Shown here: one piece after another, positions 49,356-60,500 of the stretch
Position numbering within the stretch: the stretch's first letter is position 1
Layout of the letters: the number at the start of each line of letters is the position of its first letter
DNA from: Kryptolebias marmoratus
Taxonomy: Eukaryota > Chordata > Actinopteri > Cyprinodontiformes > Rivulidae
Assembly: GCF_001649575.2 (NCBI RefSeq)
Contig: NC_051451.1
Coordinates: 26,345,993-26,409,992 of the forward strand
Reading direction: 5' to 3'
DNA: 64,000 nt
The notes under the pieces: model-generated
Told to the model about the DNA's origin: nothing
The model's input: the letters and a program-made list of their open reading frames with translations, nothing else
Database searches by the model: none
Position numbers and translations under genes: made by a program

Positions 49356-50029
49356 CATCTGTGTCCAGACGGCCCATTGTGCTGAAAACCATTTCGAGCC
49401 GCTCCACGCCTCACTGAGCTAACAAGGCAGCTGTATTTCTGCAGATGTGGACAGGTGGGCTGTTAATGTTAGATGTTGTGGAGATGAAGCCATTAGATCT
49501 TAGTTTTTAACAGCAACAGTACTCCACTCTGCTGCCCACCACTAAAAACTAAACCACTTTTCCCATTACATCCCTTTCATGAGCTCCCCAGGTCCGCTGC
49601 AGGCAGAGAGCATTGGGTTTCAAAGCCCACTTAATGACTGCAATTTAACCTTTTGGAGCCTGCAGGTTGAAACCTTAAAAGCAAATTTGAAAAAAAACAA
49701 ATCTTTTTATGTTCTATCTAAAATACAAAACTCCTTTTTTTTACTCTTTCAGAAGAGTGTAGAGTTAATTTTCTTTTCTTTTTTTTTAAATGGCATGATT
49801 TTAGTCCAGGGGGTCCACTGTGAGGCTCTAACTAAACAATGAACTTAACATCCCCACGGAAATCTGTCATTTGTGACGAGTCATGCTTCTCTCCAGAGGC
49901 AGAGGCACCATTCTCATTCAGGGGAGGGGTCAGGGCCTGAGGACGTCTTTCTCCTGTTACAAAACCCCGATGGTTCTTTCTGATCTCCTGATCTCCTCGA
50001 ATCACTGCGACACCCCCCCGGCCCCCCGG
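49356..50029. other. Gene-free sequence up to second gap
   Basis: No exon or recognisable repeat, apart from a C-rich patch at 50011-50029 just before the gap. A C-rich patch of this kind often causes sequencing drop-out. Confidence 0.4.
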
Positions 50030-50911
50030 NNNNNNNNNNNNNNNNNNNNNNNNNNNNNNNNNNNNNNNNNNNNNNNNNNNNNNNNNNNNNNNNNNNNNNN
50101 NNNNNNNNNNNNNNNNNNNNNNNNNNNNNNNNNNNNNNNNNNNNNNNNNNNNNNNNNNNNNNNNNNNNNNNNNNNNNNNNNNNNNNNNNNNNNNNNNNNN
50201 NNNNNNNNNNNNNNNNNNNNNNNNNNNNNNNNNNNNNNNNNNNNNNNNNNNNNNNNNNNNNNNNNNNNNNNNNNNNNNNNNNNNNNNNNNNNNNNNNNNN
50301 NNNNNNNNNNNNNNNNNNNNNNNNNNNNNNNNNNNNNNNNNNNNNNNNNNNNNNNNNNNNNNNNNNNNNNNNNNNNNNNNNNNNNNNNNNNNNNNNNNNN
50401 NNNNNNNNNNNNNNNNNNNNNNNNNNNNNNNNNNNNNNNNNNNNNNNNNNNNNNNNNNNNNNNNNNNNNNNNNNNNNNNNNNNNNNNNNNNNNNNNNNNN
50501 NNNNNNNNNNNNNNNNNNNNNNNNNNNNNNNNNNNNNNNNNNNNNNNNNNNNNNNNNNNNNNNNNNNNNNNNNNNNNNNNNNNNNNNNNNNNNNNNNNNN
50601 NNNNNNNNNNNNNNNNNNNNNNNNNNNNNNNNNNNNNNNNNNNNNNNNNNNNNNNNNNNNNNNNNNNNNNNNNNNNNNNNNNNNNNNNNNNNNNNNNNNN
50701 NNNNNNNNNNNNNNNNNNNNNNNNNNNNNNNNNNNNNNNNNNNNNNNNNNNNNNNNNNNNNNNNNNNNNNNNNNNNNNNNNNNNNNNNNNNNNNNNNNNN
50801 NNNNNNNNNNNNNNNNNNNNNNNNNNNNNNNNNNNNNNNNNNNNNNNNNNNNNNNNNNNNNNNNNNNNNNNNNNNNNNNNNNNNNNNNNNNNNNNNNNNN
50901 NNNNNNNNNNN
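50030..50911. other. Assembly gap (882 N)
   Basis: All bases undetermined. The transposase relic to the right runs into it. Confidence 1.
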
Positions 50912-51670
50912 CAGAAGGCCTCTTCAGAACGGTCCAATGTTTGGTTCTGACCCGTTCTTGGTGTTTTGGGTCATTATCCTGTTGGACCCATGAGCTGAGA
51001 CTGAGACCGAGCTTTCTGACTCTGAGCAGCACCTCTGGCTCCAGAAAGCCTTGATAGTCTTCAGGTTTCATTGGACCCTGAACAGAACCGAGCCTCCTCC
51101 ATGTCCCCCTGTAGGTTCAGGGTTCTGGTCTTTGGTCCATGTTTGGGTCTGTGGACACAGAGCTGATGGGACTTGTTGCTAAAAAGCTGCAGTTTTGTCT
51201 CATCTGTCCAAAGGACATCCTCCCTGAAGCTCTGTGGCGTCTCAGTATGGGTTTTGGTAAATTCCAGTCTGTCTTCATTGGTGTCCTCCTCCGTCGTCTT
51301 CCATTATGTCCACTTTGTCTCAAACAGGCCGATGGTGCGATCTGACACTGATGACCTTTGACCCTGGAGTTCACCTCTGATCTTTTTGGTTACCATTTTA
51401 TTATCCGTCTCTTCAGTTTGTCCTCAGTTGTCCTCTTGTGGACATGTCCAGGGAGGTTGTCTCCAGTCCTGTGGACCTGAACCTTCTGTCCAGCTGCTTG
51501 GAGACGGTCTGACAGTCTCTGCTGCTCAGTCGTTGTCTTTCTGAGCTCCTGAGACGACTCTGTCCTCAGCTTCCTGTCCTCTATGTTCAGTGTGGTACAC
51601 GCCGTGATACCAAACAGCCCTGTGACTACCTGTCCCCCTTTAAACAGGCAGCCTGACTGATTCCAGGACA
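50912..51670 (-). pseudogene. Tc1/mariner-type transposase relic
   Basis: On the minus strand, fragments of a Tc1-like transposase can be followed across several frames. Near 51640-51390 is a piece resembling the N-terminal DNA-binding region (QELRKTTTEQQ..). Near 51230-51180 is the region of the first catalytic aspartate ('ggacagatgagacaaaact'). Near 51000-50930 is WVQQDNDPKHQERVRTKHW, which contains the conserved QDNDPKH of the second catalytic aspartate. Frame changes and stops mean it is dead. Its 3' end is lost in the gap. Confidence 0.75.
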
Positions 51671-53177
51671 TGTCCCCGTGGTTAGATTGGTTTCAATCTT
51701 TTTTAGAGGTATCATCCTTTCTGTCAGTTTCATTAGTTTGTTTTTTAAAATAATTCTGTTGAACCAAAATCAAAAGACTGATTGTTGATTTTTTTTCCTT
51801 ATTATTACTTTTATCAGTTTTAAGTTATTTCAGTGACCTTAGTGGGTTTTTTACTGAAATTAGCAAAACAGCGGTTAAACGCTAAAAGCTAAATGCTGAC
51901 TCAGCATTCACGCTATTATTATTTTTTCACCAGCAATTTTCAGAATAAGCATCAAAACTCTCAGATGTTCTTCTGTGCTTTGATTGGATTTCAGCTGGTG
52001 TCACCTTCTCTGGATCATAAATCCTCAGATCTGTCACTACTTCCTCTCAGACACTGAATATTTTGTAATGTTAAACAGCCTTTCTGCATAAAGCTCGTTA
52101 TGCAACCACATCTACAGAGAGCGTCTGACTCCTCAGACTCACTGCGGAGCTGATTATGTAGGTTTGAATCATGTCTTTGAACGCAGTCTGGGTTTAAAAT
52201 GCAACAAGACGGTTGATGATGTGAAGATGTTCTCAGCCTTTCATCTCCCTGTTTGTCCTGTTTATTTTATTTCTCCTCAGAGACTCCAGAGAGGCCAACA
52301 GAACTTTAAAAACATCCATAATAGGAAGACCGATTCAGCATTCACACTATTGTTTCCTGGGTTTTATTTTTCAATACATCTTTGCAACCTAACTATGTTT
52401 GCATACTTTGTTCTGCTTGAAGCCTTTTTTATTTAAAATGTTCATTTCATAGAGGAGATGGCTGCTAATGGGTGATCATTTTAGCTTTTAGCTTGCATTT
52501 TAATACTTTTAGCTATGCTACTTTCAGCTTTTGGTTTCCCTTTTGTTACTTTTACTTTTTAAACTTGCATTTTTCTACTTTTAGTTTCTGCTTTTAGCTG
52601 TTTGGCTCCATTTAGGTAGCGTTTAAGAACTTTGTTTCAGCTTCTACAGCAAATTTTAATCATTTCCAACTAACTTAAAGATACACTTTACACACAGCCA
52701 AAGCAAACTCTTTTCTTAATGTTTTATTATATATAGTTTGTGCTGCAGATCAATCAAACAGTATCAAACTGCTGATTTAAGTTTCAGGAGCTCAGGATAT
52801 CATTGATACTTGAGTTAAGAAGATATCAGCTAAACAGGACGGTGAATTATTGACCCAAAAAAACAAAAACAACAAGAAGTGACAGAGAAAAAGAAACAAA
52901 GCTGCAGAGAAAATCCACTCAAATCTGTAACTACACAGCGCACACCAATACAGTTTTGTTAGTTCTGAATAAACACTAATAATAATAATAATAATAATAA
53001 TAAAAACACTCATAACAAAGATTAACTGACTGATTTATATCGAGCGCATCCAAAATTGAAACTCATGTAGGTCTTTTCATCATAAATATAGTCAGTAGTT
53101 GTGTATTTTTAGTTATTTCTGTGCACTGCACATTAGAAACTAAATCTCCTTATCAGTAAAAATCAACGTTTCTTGAC
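51671..53177. repeat. Family B fragments; 3' flank of the spectrin-PH gene
   Basis: At 51860-51960 an inverted TTAGCT stretch ('gctaaaagctaaatgctga') abuts a family B head. At 52330-52440 is another head ('gattcagcattcacactat'), followed by minisatellite units at 52480-52640. An ATA/AAT microsatellite lies at 52978-53003. A minus-strand AATAAA (52723-52728) is a possible polyadenylation signal for the gene ending at 53178. Confidence 0.55.
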
Positions 53178-56100
53178 TCAGAGGTCCTTTTTGCCGAAGA
53201 ACTTTTTGAAGACGGACTTGTTGCAAGGCCGTGGCAGGCTCACGTAGCTTCTCAGAGCCGAGTACTGGTCCTGCTGCCATCCAGGTGAGGGCCCAGGTGG
53301 GGCCCCCGGACCGGCGTGGTCTCCGACCACCAGAGTCACGCAGTAGTTGGACCCTTTCCCCACTCCTCTTCCTCCTGGGGGGCGCAGCACGGGCTGGATC
53401 TTCTGGTAAGTTGCTGAGAAAATAAGAAATACAAGAAAACTGAAAAAAGAGAGAAATTTTCTATGTGAAATGCACTGTGAACTAAAAGCTAAAAGTATCA
53501 ACAGGCGGTCTAAGTGCTAGAAGCAGCCAAATTGTAGCTTAAAGCTAAATGTTAGCATAAAAAGACAAAACGGAGCCAGTTCTGCAGCAGATATCAAAAA
53601 GAACAATGTTTTCTGAAGGAATTGTAGAGATCTCAATATATATAATGTGGAAAATATTTGTAATAAAGTTAAATATTTTGAAAAGTATAAAATATACCAT
53701 AAAGTTGATTGCCTCCATCTCTAAAATGAGCCGAACGTTTTGATTTATGAGTGGCTAAAATATGCAGAAGCAGTTTGATTGCAGAAAATAAATAATAATA
53801 AGTAATAATAATAAAACATTTTCACAGTTAATTAAAATTTTTAAAGGATTCCTGGAACACGAGTTGAAACCAACCTGATGTGAAGGAGTGGGATCGCTGC
53901 TTGCTGCTCAGCCAGTCCTGACCTCCAGATTCAGGGGACTGAGGGGACGAAGACATGTTGTCCCCAGGTGTCACCGTCTGTCCTAAACTGCTCCTGTCTT
54001 CTCCAGGGGAGGGACAGAGGTGAAACAGAAAAGCTGAGTAACAAAAACCTAAAGCAAAAACTGTCTGAGCAGCTGTTGGGTGTGCAGAAAAACAACAATG
54101 GCTCCCTCTAGTGGCGCTGACTGTACCTGTAAGAGCTGCTCAATGCTTTCTTTGTTGGTGTTTTTTAAATGCTAGTTAAAGCTAGTCTTAAACACCGTGT
54201 AGCTAAATAAATCACATTAACCTTTTTAACGAGCACCTGGAGAGTGCTGGTGACTTACTGCAGCAGTCTGCACCAGAGGATGAGACGGTCCGCTGCTCAT
54301 TCAGACCTGTTGGCTGACTCTGTGGCTCTTTGGGGAGGAAAAGAGTTTGTTTGGTTTGGGTAAAACTCTGTGGTTTGTGCCTGGGGAATGTGTTGGTGAC
54401 ATCCTGTTGAGGAGAGCAGCGACAGCTGGATTGATCTTCACATCTGAAGCACACGGACGGCTTTCTGAGGAGATGGAGAAATGAAATGTAAATATCAAGG
54501 AATAGTGTAAAAGTTGGAGCTTTTTTTGTCATTTAGGTTGCTGGATGGCTGTCTTACAAAGACTTAGACAGGTCTTGATCAACACGAACACCTGATAACA
54601 CAGACGCAGAGTCACTCTGGCCTTTTAGGGGAAAAAAAGAAAATAAGTCGTGTTTTTTTTGACACATAAATTGGCATCACTGAGTTAATTGTGCTCACAT
54701 GTGCTTGCTTGAATCTTCATGATCCATTTCTTCATCATGAAGCGTGAGGGGGTATTAAACAGGTATTCAGACCCATCACGGAGCCTGAGAACCAGAAAAC
54801 ACGCCTGTCACCGATCTGAGAGCCAGAGAACCGTTCTTTAAATGAGTGATCGTTGGAACGCTGAGTCAGCGTTCATACGACTGTTTCCTGTTGGAGTTTC
54901 TTCTGATGGTTTTTGTTTTCAAACTACTTCTGCAAACTTTGTGCTAATGTAATCATTCATAAACAACATTAAAAGCTTCACCCCGATTGAGAATAGTGTG
55001 TTAAGACTTTTATAGGATTTGTAACTTTGACATTTTTTGAATTATTTAACTTTATTAACAAAATATTTTCTATAAAAATACATTCAGATCTTTTTAAAAG
55101 CTGTTCTCTGATCTCTGCTTCAGTATATTTGCTCCGTTTTTTGTCTTCTTATGCTACTTTTGGCTTTTAGCTCCTAATTTGATCCCACCTGTTACAGTTT
55201 AGCTAAATATAGGTTTTACTTTCAGTCTTGCTGTTTTCAGTCTTGTGCTAAGATTTTGCTCATTTTAGCTTTTAGCTACAATTTGCCCATTTTAGCTTTT
55301 AGGTAGTGTTTTCCTATTTTAAGCTTTTACCTATCATTTTGCTGATTTTAGCTTTTAGATACAGGTTTGCTCATGTTATTTTTTTTGCTAAAATTCTGCT
55401 TATATTAGCTTTTAGCTACAATTGAGCTAATTTTAGCTTTTATATATGTTTTGTCATTTTAAGCGTTTAGTTATTGTTTTGCTTATTTTAGCTTTTAGCT
55501 GCTGTTTTGATGATTTTTGCTTTTGGTTACAATTTTGCTCATTTTAGCGTTTAGATACAGTTTTGCTTTTTTAAGGATTTAGCTCCAATTTTGTTAACTG
55601 TAGCTCTTATATTTAGCTAATTTTAGCTTTTAGTTATGGTTTTACTGATTTTAGCTTTTGGCTGTTTTGATAATTTAGCTTCTTTTAACTGTATTAATCA
55701 GTGAAGAAGTCATTCTGTACTCACAGAAAATGCATTTTCTCTAGTTGTGTTTAACTTTAATTTGACATTTTAGCTGCTCCTGCATTCTTACCGTAACCGA
55801 AAGCAGTTGGGTTTTTTGGTATAATCTGGGGCGGGTAAACACTCAGCTCCCATCAGGTTTAATGGAAGGCCACACGCAGAACTCTGCAGCACAAAGTGAT
55901 GATTAGTCACCAGATTCTACCTGATCCTGATCTTATTTCTGACGTTTCTGTGTGTGCTCACTCGCAGCGTCTCCTTTCTGTCCTGGAAGAAGCACAAGGT
56001 GTGTCTGTGCAGGACAGTGTGGTAGGAGCTCCAGCCTCTGGAGGCCGCCTGTGGAAATAAGATAAGAGTGCTGCTGACTCAGCGCTTTATGCCCGCTGAC

Positions 56101-57464
56101 TGGGTTGCCTCACACCTTCCTTACTTTCTTTCCTCCCAGCTGCAGCTTGTGTTTCCTCTCCAGAGTTCCCTCCATAGACTGCAGCTCAGGTTTTCCACTC
56201 TAAAAAACAAAACACTGTCATGTAAGAAGAACAACCCGCAGAACAAACAGGGTTTTCTTTTAGCTGGGCACAAACTTCACATCTCACCAGGATGAAACAG
56301 CGCCCTCCTGTGGCCACCTGCTCCTGTTTCTTCTCCAGGTCATCCAGGTTCTGCTGACAGGCCCGGTCCAAACAGACAGACAGCAGATTTATTGACTGGT
56401 CCTGTTCAGGAAGAGATTTCACATCTAAAAACATTCATTTTCATGTTGTTTTCCCTTTAATACAGACATTAATTAATCCTGATCAACCCAGCTACAGGCT
56501 GAGAACTTATATTTATGTTTACATAAATCTTTATTTCTGCACCACGATTGGATAATTATTGAATCTTTATTATTAATTAATGCAGTAAGTGAGAAAACTG
56601 ACTGTAAAAATCAGCAGACCCAATTTCCAAACATCTGCTAAATGTATTATTTGTTTTGAATCATGACTTAACCCTCTCAGGCTCAAATTAAGTTTTAGTA
56701 ACAGGAAAAATCAGATATTTGGGTAAATTATCTTCTAAGTAAAATAAGGCTCATAAAATATGAATGTGGAGTAATTAGGTATATGCAATTCGCTGTTGCA
56801 AATCTGCAATGCCTGCCTTGAGAGGGTTAAAGCAACAGCGCAGGTTTCTTTGAAAAGGTGGTTCTGGGGAAAAGTTACAAACAATTAATATCTTACTTGT
56901 TGTAGAAAGAACTTAATGGCCTCAGTGGCTTAATTCAAAGCAAACTGATGACCAAAGTGTCTTAAAACAACTCCTATCTCAGACATTTCATAGCTGTTCA
57001 TGTAAATGTTGTTTTATAAACTTTTACATTGCTGCCAGTTTCTTGTTTCGTGGTTATTTACAGTAAAATAGCTGCAGCACTTCAGGCAGGAATGTCAGAA
57101 TGTTTCTGTCAAAGTAACTCCTTTTCTTTCCTCACTCGTTCTTTTCCAGGGCTGCGGGGAACTGACGCTTATCTCCGGTCCTTATTGGGCAAACGTTCAC
57201 ATCTAGGGAAAATTTAAGAACAGCTAAATAACTGAACTGTGCACGTGAAGAACGTGCAAACTCCACACAGGAAGGCTGCAGCTGGGAGTCGAACCTGTGA
57301 TCTTCTTGCTTCAAGGCATCGTTGCTTTAGATCGTTTAGATCATCAGTCCAATCAGAATTAAACTGTTTTTCAAATGACCTCAACTAACCTTTGAAAATT
57401 TGTGTATTTTCTACTAAAAATGTAATAATTGCCATGTGGATGACTCACTGTTTACTTGTTATAC

Positions 57465-57513
<49 letters not shown>

Positions 57514-60500
57514 TGTAATATAGTAATGTACTGTAAAATGTAAAGTTTTCAGTCTTTTACACGAATGAAGCTGACTTTTAAAATATTTATTTGTGGTATA
57601 TAATTATGTACACAAACTAGAGAATATATGTCATACTTTAAACCTCACCTTCAAGCCACCAGTGAGCTCCTCCTCCTCCTCCTCCTCTTCCTCCTCTCTG
57701 TACTGATAAACATATCTCGGATTGTCCGCCACATCTGGCAGCTTCACAGGATCCGACGCCGTCTCGTTCACCACCACTGACCTCTGATTGGCCGGTTCCT
57801 TGTTCGGGAAAGCTGCCCATGATCGCCGCTCTCCTCCAGCCAGAGGAGGAAGGAGCTCTTCATCGCTCTGCACCAGGGAGCTCTGAACGTGGCTCGGTAG
57901 TTTGAACTCGGCCACAAGGAGGTTGGGTGCTGAGGCGGTGACCAGGTTTCTGTAAAGCCCCGCCTGGTTTGTTGTTGTTGTTGTGGATGAGCAGCAAAGC
58001 GGTTCGACCGCCACGTCCTCCTGGTTGTGCTGGTACATAATATCTGAGCAGATGCTCTGCCTGTAGCCCGTAGTCTGGTTCCAGATGTCCTCCAGCTCTT
58101 CTTCCTCCTCCTCAAACTGCTGGTGATCGAGCCGAACGGGATCTGCTGAGTCTCGGTTCGTGCTGGAAGACAATGCATCATTTTCTCTTGTTTTACAGCA
58201 GTCTATACCTCCCACTTCAAGAGAAACCAGCCTCCCCACGACTCCTTTGGTTTGCAGGTGGTCTGGACACGGAGCATCAGTGCAAAGCCTGAAACTGCTG
58301 GGATCTGCAGAGTCCTGTTGAACGCTGACGCTCATCGTCGACTTCACATTCACTCTCATGTGAGACGCTTGGTTCAACTCAAGCCGAGGACTCTCTTCCT
58401 GCTTGCACTGAGATCTCGCACATTTATGGTACTGGTGTCCATTCAGGTCCCGGATGAGTGTGTGGACACTAAGGCACTTGTGTTTGTGAGGGGCCGAATC
58501 AGAGGCTTGATTCTCATAAATTGACTGGCTCATTCCATCTCTTTCAGCTGTATTTGATTTAATATCTGATGGAGCGAACTGCACAGCCTGATCCTCATTT
58601 TCTCCAAGGTAACGAACTGATGGAGGTCGGACACTTTTGTCCTCGTTACACAAAGCTTTAGTTGTTGATGAGTTGGCTGAACTTTCTGTGACGGTGGGAA
58701 CGAGGCGAGTCTGTCTGAACGAGCTCAGGACCGTGTTCCTCTGTGAGTGAGGGTCCAGGTCACCTTTTTTGGCCTCTGGAGGGGCGATAGTAATGATATC
58801 CTGGATGCTCGGGATGAGGGTCATGTCCTTTGGCAGATCAAAGCTCAACACTGAGCCCAAAGAGAGGAATCTGCAATGACCTTTGACCTGACCTGCTGAT
58901 ACAGCGTATGGAGTGATGTTGTATTCTTCCAAACACTCCGTGTCGATATCTGCCAGCAGAGGATTCTTCATGTAGGCCATCGCCTCGACCCCATCCGTTC
59001 TCTTTCCTGAGTTCTTCTTCCTTCGACCTTCCTTCAGCGGCCATGTTTGTGTGTCGTACGGAACTGCCTCGCAGCCATGCATCCCAACAGTCTGCTCATC
59101 CACTCCCATGATTTTCTGTATCGTGTGCCTGCGTGCATCTCTCTTCCTCTTCCTCTTCTTGTTCATCCTCTTCAGGCTGCTGAAAATGGAGCCGCCGCCG
59201 CCGCCGGTTCCCGTCATGGGGTGGAAGGTCACGTTGGTCGTTTGTGGTTCGGGCAGTGAGGAAGGCTGCGAGGAGGAGGACGGCACAAACGCAGGAGAGG
59301 CTGAGGCTGCAGGGCGGCTCTTTTGGCGGGGAAGGGTGATGCTCTCATACACTGGGGCCACAGCCAGGTTGTTGTCCTTCACATGCAGGTAGGTACTTAC
59401 CTGTAAAACAGGACAGAGAACAAATTTAAAATGATTTAAGCTGTACAGTGCCTTGAAAAAGTATTTATCTATCTTGGTATTCTTTCCATTTTGTTGCCTT
59501 ACAATCTGGACTTTATTTGGATTTTTAATTGATTAAAAGTAATAATTCTACAAAAAATACTTCAGATTAATGAAGTTAAATTGGGGGAAAATTTTAATTT
59601 TGGTATTCAAGATTGTCTTCTTGTAAACTTTTGTGTGCATTACATCCGCAGGTCTCTGCAGGTCCGTCTCCAGGAGCTTCTGACTGGACTTCATGACCAA
59701 ACTGCTCTGTCTCTTTGTGTCCAACAATCTGACCATTCCAGGATCTTTGACCGGTTCTCCTTAAACCAGTGAAGTGTTGCTGCAGCAGTGTGTTTAGACT
59801 CATTGTCCTGCTAGAAGGTGAACTCCTGTCCCAGTTTCAAATCTCTAGAAGACTCCAGTTTATTAGACTTTGGCCTCCCGGATGTTTCTCTGATTAATGC
59901 CCGGACGACCCTCTCCTGGCAGGTTTGCAGTGGTGGCATCAATTTTTTTATTTTAAATAATAGATTTATTTTTATAACCCAACCCTGATCTGTTCTTCTG
60001 ACCTGTGTGGGGGATTGGTCTTTGTGACCTCGATGGTAATTTGCACTACTAAGACTTGGGGATGTTGAACTGGTGTTGATTCTGGGATACTGAGATGATT
60101 TGACACTTTGATTGCTTACAGGTGTCTCATAATTAACTAATTACGTAATTAGGGCCTCTGAAGGTAATTGTTGGGGCTTCAAAGCAGAAGGAGCTGACTA
60201 CATACAATATGCATCCACAACTTGTCAGTTTTATAATTTAAAAAATTATTTTAAACTCTTTTTTCCCCCCAACTGAACCTCATTAATCTGAAGTATTTTT
60301 TGAGAGTTGTTGCATTTAATCAAATTATAAATCTAATTAGATTTCAGGTTGTAAGGCAACAAAACACAGAATACCAACAGGGATGAATACATTTGCAGGG
60401 CGCTGTTTATGCATGCGTGCTTTCTGCAGGGTGAAACTTTGCAGCTTTCTGTGAGATTCATGTGTTACAGTCTGACATGACAACAAAACTATTAACTCAC

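Noticed and set aside
49883..51071. Long open frames of 311-385 codons across the second gap
   Set aside because: They are open only because N positions are not stops. The one real signal (QDNDPKH) is recorded as a transposase relic.
54585..54620. Direct splice of the exon ending at 55792 to the exon starting at 54621
   Set aside because: The phases do not match and a stop arises. Inserting the exon 54784-54699 restores the frame and supplies the missing half of the PH domain.
59382..59400. Start of a separate 583-residue protein at 59382
   Set aside because: That codon is GTG, and the frame continues upstream to a good splice acceptor at 59400, so it is internal to an exon.
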